The position numbers and the translations under genes are program-made. Below, piece after piece: positions 1 to 7,080 of a stretch of DNA of 7,158 nucleotides (within the stretch, counting starts at the first letter, position 1; each line of letters begins with the position of its first letter). Location: the NCBI GenBank assembly GCA_937899305.1, contig CALDJV010001052.1, positions 1-7,158 of the forward strand, in the 5' to 3' direction. The notes beneath the pieces are model-generated. The model did not search any database and was not told the DNA's origin. It saw nothing but the letters and a program-made list of their open reading frames with translations. This stretch comes from an uncultured Cytophagaceae bacterium. GTDB lineage: Bacteria > Bacteroidota > Bacteroidia > Cytophagales > Microscillaceae.

Positions 1-2160
1 AGAGTCAAGAAAAGTTATAACAGTGATTATTCTTTTTCGGCCACTAAACTACCTATTAAAAACAAAGAATTACCACAAGCCATTTCTTCTATTACCAAAG
101 AGCTTATTGCTGACCAACAAGCGTTTCACGTGGGTGATGCGGTAAAAGTAGCCAGTGGAGTCATCCCCTCTAGTTTTTACAATCAATTTACCATTCGAGG
201 CATCAGTCAAAACGAAGAAGGGCAAATCATCAACGGTTTACGCACCCGTCAGTTTTATTTCTTGCAGCCACTCACTACCAATATAGAACGTGTGGAAGTG
301 TTGAAAGGCCCTGCCTCGGTGACTTTATCTAGTGTTGACCCAGGTGGAAGTATCAATATGGTGACTAAAAAACCATTGCCTGTTGACCGGAAAGAGATCA
401 GTATGGCCGCAGGTAGTTTTAGTACCATTCGTGGATCACTAGACTTTACCGGACCATTAAACGAAAGTAAAACATTGCTCTATCGCTTGAATGGGGCCGT
501 ACAAGAGGCCAAGTCTTACCGCGACTTTGTAAACAACAAATCTATCTTGATTTCTCCTTCCATCAGTTACATTCCCAATGAGCAAACTGCGGTGAATGTG
601 GAGGTGATCTACAACAACATGGAAGGCAACTTAGATCGCGGGCAGCCTATCTTTGGAGCAATTGCAGGAGTTACTAACTTGAACAGTACCCCTATCAGTC
701 TCAACTTGGGGGCTCCCAATGACTTTTTTCAGTCTAAAGAATTGATGATTATGGGGTCTTTGTCGCATAAATTCACCGACAAGTTTAAAATTAATATTCA
801 GTACATGAAGCAAACCTGGACGGAGGACCTACAAGAACACCGTACAGTAAATGCATTTGCCCCTGATATCAGCGGAAACCCTATCCCTAATTTAGTAAGC
901 ATGCGTTTTGTTCAAAGGCAGCAATTTTGGAATATAGACAATGTCAATACTTATTTCAATTTTGATTTTGACTTGGGGCCAACCAAACATCAGCTGGTAG
1001 CAGGTTATGATTTACACAGTTGGCAAAAATTACCAGGTGCAGGACAAAACTCGGCTCGTGGTTTCTTACTCAATGATGGTACGGCCACTCGCAGTTTTGA
1101 CCCAGCCAATGCGGCCAACTACCAAACTATTTCCTACAATGGTATTATAATACCTCGCCCCAATGTCGATAATTTTGATTTGAGCAATCCTTCGGCTACC
1201 ATTCGTAACATCAGTGATTATAACCTCAACTCTAGGTTTGCAATTCCTACGGCTTTGACTACTACCCATTCAGCTTATGTGCAGGATTATATCAAAATGG
1301 GTAAACTCTCAGTATTGCTTAGTTTAAGGAGCGAGTGGTTTGAGGACATTACCAATCATAACACCAACCGAGCGGCTTCTTTTACCAATACCGCGATCAT
1401 TCCTAGAGTTGGAGTAACGTACGAGGTCTTCAAAAACATCAATGCTTATGCGGTTTATCTTGAGGGGTACCAGCCTCAATCCAATACTGTAACCTTGTTG
1501 CCTAATACAGGAGCCTTTTTCTGGTCTGACGAATCTGCTTCTCAGTTTGATCCATTGATTAGTGACTTGAAAGAATTTGGAATCAAGGCAAGTTTCTTCA
1601 ATAACAGCATTGTGGTCAATAGTGCCATTTATGAAATCAACCAAAAAAACTTGTTGATTAGTGCCAATGATCCTGCCAACCCTGACTTGTTGACGCAACG
1701 TGGTGCCAACCGAAGCCGCGGATTTGAAATAGACATTGCGGGATTCATCACTCCTGATTGGCAAATCAATGTATCTTACAGTTACATCGATGCCAGCATT
1801 GTAGATGACGATGACGAAAATTTAATCGGAAAACGTAAAGAGAACACCCCTTTCAATAGTGGCAACGTATGGACTCGTTACAACTTCCCGCTTTCATCGG
1901 CCTTGAAAGGCATCGGTATTGGCTTTGGAGCACAGCACCAAGGCAGTAGAATTCCTTGGTTTACTCGTGAGTTTGAAGTACCTGCTTTTACCATTTTCGA
2001 CGCAGCCATTTATTATGCACCAGCCAAGGGTAACCTTCAGTTGGCTCTGAACATCAGAAACTTGGCCAATGATACGTATTGGTTGGGTGCCCAAACTTAC
2101 ACGCGTTTGTTCCCTGGAGCTCCCCGCAATTATATGTTGACTGCTACTTACCGATTTTAG
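1..2160 (+). CDS. TonB-dependent siderophore receptor, 5' end missing
   Basis: Outer-membrane gated channel that takes up a ferric siderophore or similar chelate using energy passed from TonB-ExbBD. The frame is open from base 1 and gives 719 residues; the signal peptide and any N-terminal carboxypeptidase-like domain lie upstream. Visible residues 18-45 (LPIKNKELPQAIS onward) and 58-65 (QFTIRGIS) match the plug domain of siderophore-type receptors. The plug signature IERVEVLKGPASV sits near residues 97-109, followed by DPGGSINMVTKKP. The rest is a beta-barrel with alternating aromatic/polar strands, an acidic extracellular-type loop (VDDDDE, about 601-606) and a C-terminal strand ending in Arg-Phe-stop, as is usual for barrel insertion by BAM. 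The end region NIRNLANDTYW then PGAPRNY is typical of the family. The GTG at 130 is not the true start because plug homology continues before it. A terminator-like hairpin follows. The ligand cannot be named from sequence. Confidence 0.94.
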   Translation, partial: RVKKSYNSDYSFSATKLPIKNKELPQAISSITKELIADQQAFHVGDAVKVASGVIPSSFYNQFTIRGISQNEEGQIINGLRTRQFYFLQPLTTNIERVEVLKGPASVTLSSVDPGGSINMVTKKPLPVDRKEISMAAGSFSTIRGSLDFTGPLNESKTLLYRLNGAVQEAKSYRDFVNNKSILISPSISYIPNEQTAVNVEVIYNNMEGNLDRGQPIFGAIAGVTNLNSTPISLNLGAPNDFFQSKELMIMGSLSHKFTDKFKINIQYMKQTWTEDLQEHRTVNAFAPDISGNPIPNLVSMRFVQRQQFWNIDNVNTYFNFDFDLGPTKHQLVAGYDLHSWQKLPGAGQNSARGFLLNDGTATRSFDPANAANYQTISYNGIIIPRPNVDNFDLSNPSATIRNISDYNLNSRFAIPTALTTTHSAYVQDYIKMGKLSVLLSLRSEWFEDITNHNTNRAASFTNTAIIPRVGVTYEVFKNINAYAVYLEGYQPQSNTVTLLPNTGAFFWSDESASQFDPLISDLKEFGIKASFFNNSIVVNSAIYEINQKNLLISANDPANPDLLTQRGANRSRGFEIDIAGFITPDWQINVSYSYIDASIVDDDDENLIGKRKENTPFNSGNVWTRYNFPLSSALKGIGIGFGAQHQGSRIPWFTREFEVPAFTIFDAAIYYAPAKGNLQLALNIRNLANDTYWLGAQTYTRLFPGAPRNYMLTATYRF

Positions 2161-2167
2161 TATATAC

Positions 2168-2210
2168 AACCCATGTCTCTGAGCACAACCAGAGGCATGG
2201 GTTTTCATTT
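2168..2210 (+). terminator. Rho-independent terminator or attenuator after the receptor gene
   Basis: A 14-bp stem pairs AACCCATGTCTCTG (2168-2181) with CAGAGGCATGGGTT (2190-2203). It has one G-U wobble, no other mismatch and an 8-base loop, and is followed by TTTTCATTT. It starts eight bases after the receptor stop codon, where a terminator is expected. Its tail ends only 16 bases before the ATG of the next gene. The transporter genes must therefore be reached by partial read-through, or be transcribed from a promoter inside the receptor's 3' end or the hairpin region. The structure is read directly; termination efficiency is unknown. Confidence 0.75.
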
Positions 2211-2225
2211 CTATTTCTGATTCCT

Positions 2226-3674
2226 ATGTTTTCTAGTCATATCAAAACATTTGCCCGGCAAGTGGTCGCCTCCAAGCTCAAAAATAGAGGTACCCTGTAC
2301 CTCATTGTTATTTTCAACCTCTTGCTATTTGCGGCCCTCTATATAGAGTTTGAGGTACGAAGCCATGACCATCACCAGGTAGAAAAATACAGCAAAGATG
2401 TACGCCAACGCTGGGAAAATAACCCCGATAAACACCCTCACCGCATGGCGCATTATGGGTATTTGGTTTTTAGGGAAAAATACCCTCTCGGCTTTTTTGA
2501 TCCTGGTATTCACAAATACCTTGGCAATGTGGTATTTTTGGAAGCCCACCAACAAAATACAATCAACTCTTCGGAGGCCAGTTATTCCAGTGGGTTACTT
2601 CGTTTTGGGTATATTTCGGCCGCCATGATTTTACAGGTTTTGGCTCCCCTACTCCTCTTTTTTTGGGGTTTTAATCTGGTATCACACGATCGGGAAAATG
2701 GAACCCTCAAAATTATTTTTACCCAGGGAGTAGGTTGGAGGTCCATACTATGGGGTAAAACCTTGGGACTGTACACCTTGGCCATGATGATTTTTTTGCC
2801 CGCCATGGTCTTTTCTTTGTTATTGGCTCTGGTACACGATTCGGCCATCATTACCACTGAGTGGATGAGTCGATTTGGCCTATTGGTCGTTACCTACAGT
2901 CTCTTTTTTCTTATTGTAGCAACCTTGGCGGTATATATTTCGGCCAAGAGTAAATCGTCTCGAGGAGCACTGATCACGTTATTGGGTATTTGGCTTATTT
3001 TTAACTTGGTATTGCCCAAAATCGCCACTGTGTATGGCCAATCTAGCCATCCTGCTCCTTCTAAAATTGCATTTGATACTGAGGTAGAAGCCGAATTGCT
3101 CAAACAAGGAGATAGTCACAACCCTGACGACCCACACTACCAACACCTCAAGGACTCTATACTGGCTGCTTATCGGGTCAAATCAACCAAGGAATTGCCT
3201 TTTAACTATTCTGGGTTTGTCATGAAAGAGGGAGAGAAATTGAGCACCCAAGCTTATAACAAGCGTTACGATCAATTGCTGCAGGTTTATCAAAAACAAA
3301 ACAATGTCTTTCGCTTGGTGTCTTTGATCAACCCCATGGTGGCCATCAAACAGGTATCGATGGCACTGGCTGGTTCTGACTACGCTACTTATGACAATTT
3401 TCGTGAACAAGCTGAGGGGTATCGCTATCAACTGGCGCAAACCATGAACGACTTGCAGATTAAGTACATTAGCAATGTACGAGGCAAACGTATTCAGGGC
3501 AAACCTGATATTTTGAGCAAAACCCATTGGTCACAATTCCCTGATTTCAATTATCGCTTTTTGAGTTTCTCGAAAAGCCTGGCCGGAGAATTTTTCTCGC
3601 TCATCTCGCTATTGGGCTGGATGTTGGTTTTGGGGCTATTGGTGAATTTTTCAAAAAACCTGAACATTATTTGA
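2226..3674 (+). CDS. ABC-2 transporter permease 1, DUF3526 type
   Basis: Inner-membrane subunit of an ABC-2 transporter, 482 residues. Predicted membrane helices by eye are about 23-41, 130-150, 178-203, 217-239, 246-268 and 453-474. Two large non-membrane regions follow: about 42-129 after helix 1 and about 269-452 before helix 6, probably both on the periplasmic side. Motifs recalled from the DUF3526 family are HRMAHYG (72-78), FDPGIHKYLG (91-100), LEAHQQN (105-111) and AGSDYATYDNFREQAEGYR (382-400). A cytoplasmic coupling segment follows helix 2 (HDRENGTLKIIF, 154-165). The ATG at 2226 is chosen because it gives a normal positively charged N-terminus before helix 1; the next in-frame ATG upstream, 2079, lies inside the receptor gene. 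No Shine-Dalgarno sequence is seen, as is common in this phylum. It should pair with permease 2, one base downstream, and the ATPase. The substrate is unknown. Confidence 0.94.
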   Translation: MFSSHIKTFARQVVASKLKNRGTLYLIVIFNLLLFAALYIEFEVRSHDHHQVEKYSKDVRQRWENNPDKHPHRMAHYGYLVFREKYPLGFFDPGIHKYLGNVVFLEAHQQNTINSSEASYSSGLLRFGYISAAMILQVLAPLLLFFWGFNLVSHDRENGTLKIIFTQGVGWRSILWGKTLGLYTLAMMIFLPAMVFSLLLALVHDSAIITTEWMSRFGLLVVTYSLFFLIVATLAVYISAKSKSSRGALITLLGIWLIFNLVLPKIATVYGQSSHPAPSKIAFDTEVEAELLKQGDSHNPDDPHYQHLKDSILAAYRVKSTKELPFNYSGFVMKEGEKLSTQAYNKRYDQLLQVYQKQNNVFRLVSLINPMVAIKQVSMALAGSDYATYDNFREQAEGYRYQLAQTMNDLQIKYISNVRGKRIQGKPDILSKTHWSQFPDFNYRFLSFSKSLAGEFFSLISLLGWMLVLGLLVNFSKNLNII

Positions 3675-3675
3675 C

Positions 3676-5028
3676 ATGAAAAAACTACTTGTTATCAATT
3701 TTTTCAAGGCCAAAGCATCCTGGTTGGGTTTGTTGGCTATCTTGTTTGCAGGTATTTTGAGTTTGTATTTCGGCAAATTGTTTGTCGAAGAAACCCAAGA
3801 AAGCGAACGACGAGCCATTCTATTGCAAAAAGAAAACATTCAACGCAATGTAAAATACCATCCCGAGGACATTGGCTTGTTGTTGTATTATCAAAAATTT
3901 GGTTTGGTCAATCAAGTATCACCATTGGTGAGTTTGGCCATTGGCCAGCGCGATGTTTCCCCTTCTATCCAGCGGGTAAATATTCGTAATCTGGAAGAGC
4001 AAAAATACAACTCTAGATTGGCCAATCCGGTTTATCAACTCATTGGTAATCTTGATTTTAGCTTTGTACTCATTTACTTTGTTCCGCTCATTATTATTGC
4101 GCTTTGCTACAATATCATATCCGAAGAAAAAGAAGGAAGCACTTGGGCCCTGGCCTTGAGTCAGTCAGGAAGCATCAAACCCATGATTCGCACCAAAATG
4201 CTGATTCGCTATGCCAGTGTGTTGTTCACGATTGGGTTACTGCTGGTCATTGCCTTGCTTTACCTCCAAATTCCTTTGGACAAGCCTTATTTGGCTTTTT
4301 GTCTGATTGCGATTGCGTACGTGAGCTTTTGGTTTGCGGTCACTTGGTGGGTCATCTCTTTTCAGTTCAACTCCAGCAAAAACGCCTTATCATTGCTCAC
4401 CATTTGGGTGTTTCTCAACGTGATTGCCCCGGCAAGCATCAGCGGGATTATTTCTTTGGTTTATCCAGTACCTGAAGCCCTCGAAACAGTGGTGAAGAGC
4501 CGAGATGGGTATCACGACAAATGGGATAAGGCCAAAGCCCCCACGATTCAGAAGTTTACCAAACAATACCCTCAATTTGCTCAATACAAACATCCCGAAG
4601 GCGCTCGGTTTAGCTGGTTTTGGTACTTTGCCATGCAGCAAATGGGCGACGAAGAGGCACGAGAGCAATCCCAAGAACTGCAACAAAAAGTAAAACAACG
4701 TATCAAGCTTAGTAAAAACCTAAGTTTGATTTTTCCCAGTGCCCATACCCAATTGGTGCTCAATAACTTGGCAAAATCTGATTTGCAGAACCAAGCTCGG
4801 TTTGTACAAGCCTTGGAAAAGTTTCACACAAAAAAACGACTTCACTTTTACCCCAAGATATTTGAAAACACCCCAGTAAAAGACGAAAAATGGGATGCTC
4901 AAATACTGGAAAAGTATGACGAACCCATACAAATAGAATGGCTTTCGTCTTTGTTGCCGCTGCTGCTGGGCATTGGTATTTGTTTGGGAGCCGCGAGACT
5001 CAATCATCGCAAATTTTATATTTTGTAA
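3676..5028 (+). CDS. ABC-2 transporter permease 2, DUF3526 type
   Basis: Second membrane subunit, 450 residues, a distant paralogue of permease 1 with the same plan. Helices by eye are about 13-33, 128-148, 177-197, 204-228, 236-262 and 421-440, with large presumed periplasmic regions at about 34-127 and 263-420. Family-like motifs are SLAIGQRDVSPSIQRVNI (86-103), NPVYQLIGNLDFSF (117-130) and the coupling segment ISEEKEGSTWALALSQ (148-163). The stretch SLIFPSAHTQLVLNNLAKSD (350-369) lines up with SLINPMVAIKQVSMALAGSD of permease 1 (366-385), supporting common ancestry. RFSWFWYFAMQQMGDEEA (311-328) is also conserved in style within this family. The start codon follows the stop of permease 1 by one base, so translational coupling and 1:1 production of a heterodimer are likely. 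The ATPase begins 22 bases downstream. Confidence 0.94.
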   Translation: MKKLLVINFFKAKASWLGLLAILFAGILSLYFGKLFVEETQESERRAILLQKENIQRNVKYHPEDIGLLLYYQKFGLVNQVSPLVSLAIGQRDVSPSIQRVNIRNLEEQKYNSRLANPVYQLIGNLDFSFVLIYFVPLIIIALCYNIISEEKEGSTWALALSQSGSIKPMIRTKMLIRYASVLFTIGLLLVIALLYLQIPLDKPYLAFCLIAIAYVSFWFAVTWWVISFQFNSSKNALSLLTIWVFLNVIAPASISGIISLVYPVPEALETVVKSRDGYHDKWDKAKAPTIQKFTKQYPQFAQYKHPEGARFSWFWYFAMQQMGDEEAREQSQELQQKVKQRIKLSKNLSLIFPSAHTQLVLNNLAKSDLQNQARFVQALEKFHTKKRLHFYPKIFENTPVKDEKWDAQILEKYDEPIQIEWLSSLLPLLLGIGICLGAARLNHRKFYIL

Positions 5029-5050
5029 ACACACAATCCATTAAAGATAT

Positions 5051-5746
5051 ATGCTTAAGGCCATTAATCTTACTAAAAATTACGGAAGCCATACTGCGCT
5101 CAATGAGCTCAACCTGACCATAGAAAAGGGAGAAATATTTGCATTACTTGGCCAAAATGGCGCCGGAAAAACCACTACCATCAATTGTTTTTTGGGGTTT
5201 ATAAAGCCCACCAGCGGCAAAGCCACCATCAATGATGAATCGGTGGCGATTGCTCCCGAAAGCGCCCGCAAACAATTGGCTTATATTCCCGAAACGGTGA
5301 TGCTATATCCGAACCTGACCGGCTTGCAAAACCTCAAATTTTTCTCTTCGCTGGCTGGTTTTAAATATGCGCAGCAAGATTTGGTGAAGTTTTTACAAAA
5401 AGCGGGGCTGCAGGATAGCGCCCACCAAAAGGTCACCAAGGGGTATTCTAAAGGGATGCGGCAAAAGGTAGGCATTGCCATTGCCCTGGCCAAAAAAGCC
5501 AAGGCGTTGCTCTTGGATGAACCAACCAGCGGCCTGGACCCCAAGGCGGCCAATGAATTTTCGAATATTTTGACCGAGTTGGCCACTCAGGACACTTCTA
5601 TCTTGATGGCAACTCATGATATATTCCGGGCTAAAGAAATCGCCCATCGCATTGGCATTCTCAAGGAAGGCAATTTGGTATCGCAGGTAGAAACCTCAAG
5701 CTTATCGGCTCAGGAACTGGAGCAATTATACCTGCAAACGGTGTAA
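5051..5746 (+). CDS. ABC transporter ATP-binding protein
   Basis: Cytoplasmic motor subunit, 231 residues, a single nucleotide-binding domain of normal length for the ABC-2 exporter class (NatA/CcmA-like). The motifs are complete: Walker A GQNGAGKTT (34-42), signature YSKGMRQK (132-139), Walker B ALLLDE (152-157) with catalytic Glu157, D-loop SGLD (160-163) and switch His189 in MATHD. The Q-loop position reads YIPE (78-81), with Glu where many ABC proteins have Gln. This Glu, and the YSKGM signature in place of LSGGQ, occur in many ABC-2 ATPases, so neither implies loss of activity. It is the third gene of the transporter row and should dimerise beneath the two permeases. The ATG at 5051 gives the expected short strand (MLKAINLTKNYG) before Walker A. 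A weak AAAGA lies upstream; no clear ribosome site is seen. Confidence 0.96.
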   Translation: MLKAINLTKNYGSHTALNELNLTIEKGEIFALLGQNGAGKTTTINCFLGFIKPTSGKATINDESVAIAPESARKQLAYIPETVMLYPNLTGLQNLKFFSSLAGFKYAQQDLVKFLQKAGLQDSAHQKVTKGYSKGMRQKVGIAIALAKKAKALLLDEPTSGLDPKAANEFSNILTELATQDTSILMATHDIFRAKEIAHRIGILKEGNLVSQVETSSLSAQELEQLYLQTV

Positions 5747-5755
5747 GATGCTCGA

Positions 5756-5772
5756 ACATCAATAATTGATGT
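5756..5772. repeat. Perfect 17-base palindrome
   Basis: ACATCAAT and ATTGATGT flank a single central A, giving 8-base arms with perfect dyad symmetry, nine bases after the ATPase stop codon. It could be a protein-binding site or a weak RNA stem (6 bp with a 5-base loop). It lacks a T-run on either side, so it is not a convincing terminator by itself. No function is assigned. Confidence 0.35.
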
Positions 5773-5783
5773 AAATGATGAAC

Positions 5784-5828
5784 CTTGGCCAACCATAAGC
5801 ACGCTACTGCTGCTTATCGTTGGTCAAG
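5784..5828. terminator. Imperfect hairpin between convergent genes, candidate two-way terminator
   Basis: An 18-base arm CTTGGCCAACCATAAGCA (5784-5801) pairs with TGCTTATCGTTGGTCAAG (5811-5828), with one G-U wobble, one C-C mismatch and a 9-base loop. It sits between the ends of the ATPase gene (+) and the DUF6714-like gene (-), where a shared terminator is expected. Neither side has a good T-tract, so it may instead stabilise 3' ends or slow polymerase. Confidence 0.45.
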
Positions 5829-5861
5829 TATTCGTGATTCACTGCCGTCAAGTCTCATTGT

Positions 5862-6371
5862 TTATTGGTCACCTCCTTTTCTTTTCTCCCAATAAGCTAT
5901 CACCTCTGCATAATACTTTCTGTTCCAGGAACGTGAAGCCAGACGCGACCGAAAATACTGCAAAACAGCTTGTATTTGGTCTCTATTGAGCCTTCCAAAT
6001 CGTTTTTCCTGATAGGCTTGTAAATCCGCATCCTCGGCAGGAGTAAGCGCAAAATCGGCCGAATTGAATACAATCGAATCTCCTAAGGCCTTATCTTTGA
6101 TATCATCCTTTTGCAGGGCCAAAATCATATAAGCAGGCAGGTAATAATGAAATCCGGCAGGCTCCAAAAAGTCGAGCGCGGTGTAGCAATCCTGCATTTG
6201 TTGAGGGGTCAAATCGTAGCGATCCAAGGTACGATCCCACTCCTGCTCTTCGGGGGTAGGTTCTTCGTATTCATCGTGGGCTCGGGCAGTATAAATACCA
6301 AAATGATTGTACGGCTTGGGTACTTCGGCAAACGCTGCTTTGATTTGGGTGATGAGTTGGGTATACGTCAT
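5862..6371 (-). CDS. Small cytosolic protein resembling DUF6714, function unknown
   Basis: A 169-residue protein without signal peptide or membrane helix. The N-terminal helix ITQIKAAFAEVPKP (7-20), the central LDFLEPAGFHYYLPAYMILAL (66-86, key residues F74, Y77, L78, P79, A80) and the late RFGRLNRDQIQAVLQYF (124-140) match, from memory, the pattern of the DUF6714 family. That family has a recurrent 'F-x-YLPA' core and a 'L-x-x-x-Q-x-x-A-V' helix. The N-terminal half is acidic (DEYEEPTPEEQE, 33-44) and the C-terminus is basic. The ATG lies five bases after the stop of the GNAT gene, so the two are almost certainly co-transcribed. No catalytic motif is seen and no biochemical role is claimed. 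The gene call is firm; the family name is moderate confidence. Confidence 0.9.
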   Translation of the reverse strand: MTYTQLITQIKAAFAEVPKPYNHFGIYTARAHDEYEEPTPEEQEWDRTLDRYDLTPQQMQDCYTALDFLEPAGFHYYLPAYMILALQKDDIKDKALGDSIVFNSADFALTPAEDADLQAYQEKRFGRLNRDQIQAVLQYFRSRLASRSWNRKYYAEVIAYWEKRKGGDQ

Positions 6372-6376
6372 ATTAT

Positions 6377-6844
6377 TTATCTTATACTTTTCCGCATCAA
6401 TGGCAATACCCGGCCTTCAGGATAGATGCTTTTTACCTGATCGAAAGTAACAAAACCCTGAGACTGATAAAAGGCCTCGGCATTGGGATCTGCCTCTACC
6501 AAGATATCTTTAGGAGTAGCCATGCTCATTTCCAACGCCTGATTTAACAATACCTTGCCGTATCCTTTCCCAATATAAGGAGGATCTACCCACAAATGGA
6601 GCACTTCGTATGCTTGCTCGGTTTCGCCTATGATACAAAAACCAACAATGTTTTTTTCTCCTTGGTCTTCTACCTCTGCCTTGATAACTTGGTGTTCTTC
6701 AAAATAAGCTGGAATTACCTTCAAGTCTTCACGCCAATGATCTATCCAATCTTGAGGATACCCCCAGTGTTGTTTTGATGCCAAACTGATATGGTTTAGC
6801 CGCTCGGTATCTTCTATAGTTGCTTTGATGATTTGTAAATCCAT
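6377..6844 (-). CDS. GNAT-family N-acetyltransferase
   Basis: A 155-residue single-domain acetyltransferase that should transfer an acetyl group from acetyl-CoA to an amine on a small molecule or protein. The start of the fold is MDLQIIKATIEDTERL (1-16), followed by SKQHWGYPQDWIDHW (23-37), a stretch shared by many GNAT proteins of unknown substrate. Motif A, the acetyl-CoA pyrophosphate loop, is LHLWVDPPYIGKGYGKVLL (82-100). Its GxGxG-like core is intact, but Ile91 stands where Arg or Gln is usual. Motif B is EADPNAEAFYQSQGF (117-131), with the usual Tyr126 and Gly-Phe end. An earlier in-frame ATG at 6868 would add MDDHHYNT, which does not look like family sequence, so the ATG at 6844 is preferred. 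It is the first gene of a minus-strand pair. The substrate is unknown. Confidence 0.93.
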   Translation of the reverse strand: MDLQIIKATIEDTERLNHISLASKQHWGYPQDWIDHWREDLKVIPAYFEEHQVIKAEVEDQGEKNIVGFCIIGETEQAYEVLHLWVDPPYIGKGYGKVLLNQALEMSMATPKDILVEADPNAEAFYQSQGFVTFDQVKSIYPEGRVLPLMRKSIR

Positions 6845-6936
6845 AGTATTGTAATGATGGTCATCCAAGTTACAAAAACATGGGCACTTGCTAACTTTTT
6901 ACTGCTTTTCTTGTTTACTTTACAATCGTACGTTTC

Positions 6937-7074
6937 TTAGTTCCACGGTCGATGGTCCATAGTTTTTTTAGTTAGGAGTTGGTAGTTTTCTTTAGTCCAC
7001 AGTCGCCGGCCCATAGTCCACAGTAACGCAAGGCGGTACAATTAGCTTTTAGTCCACGGGTGACAGCTCACAGT
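6937..7074. repeat. Three degenerate ~26-base repeats beginning TTAGTCCAC
   Basis: Copies lie at 6937-6963, 6992-7017 and 7049-7074, spaced 55 and 57 bases. Copies 1 and 2 agree at 22 of 26 positions after removing one extra T from copy 1; copies 2 and 3 agree at 19 of 26. All start TTAGTCCAC (TTAGTTCCAC in copy 1) and end in CATAGT or CACAGT. Between copies 1 and 2, GTTAGGAGTTGGTAG (6970-6984) looks like related low-complexity sequence. From memory, similar TAGTCCACAGTC / GTTGGTAG stretches recur between genes in many Bacteroidota; their role is unknown. Confidence 0.7.
6993..7024. repeat. Perfect 11-base direct repeat TAGTCCACAGT
   Basis: TAGTCCACAGT occurs at 6993-7003 and 7014-7024, 21 bases apart (two helical turns), separated by CGCCGGCCCA. 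It lies within the larger TTAGTCCAC repeat cluster and suggests a shorter unit nested in the ~55-base period. The two-turn spacing fits either slippage-derived repetition or paired protein sites; the sequence alone does not decide. Confidence 0.6.
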
Positions 7075-7080
7075 TTTGCG

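Noticed and set aside
130..132. GTG at 130 as the receptor's start codon
   Set aside because: The frame is open to base 1 and residues before the GTG already match plug-domain sequence, so the gene is cut by the window edge.
1324..1764. Open frame of 146 codons on the minus strand inside the receptor gene
   Set aside because: It is antisense to a well-supported barrel region, has no recognisable domain and is best explained as a shadow frame.
2137..2166. TTGACT - 18 bases - TATATA, resembling an E. coli promoter at the receptor's end
   Set aside because: Bacteroidota primary sigma factor prefers a TTTG / TAnnTTTG pattern, and this scores poorly against it. It may be chance in A/T-rich DNA, though a promoter for the transporter could lie here.
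2079..2225. Upstream ATG for permease 1 at 2079, adding 49 residues and overlapping the receptor gene
   Set aside because: The added residues are the receptor's 3' end and terminator hairpin read in another frame. The ATG at 2226 gives a normal charged N-terminus before the first membrane helix.
4104..4475. Open frame of 123 codons on the plus strand in another phase within permease 2
   Set aside because: It overlaps a clearly coding membrane region and its translation is rich in His, Gln and Cys without family resemblance.
6845..6868. Alternative ATG at 6868 for the GNAT gene
   Set aside because: The extra MDDHHYNT does not fit the family start, whereas MDLQIIKATIEDTERL from 6844 does. Not excluded by sequence alone.
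6865..6872. TAACTTGG on the minus strand, one mismatch from the Bacteroidota -7 pattern TAnnTTTG, before the GNAT gene
   Set aside because: No TTG-type -33 element is seen at the right distance, so it is too weak to call as a promoter.
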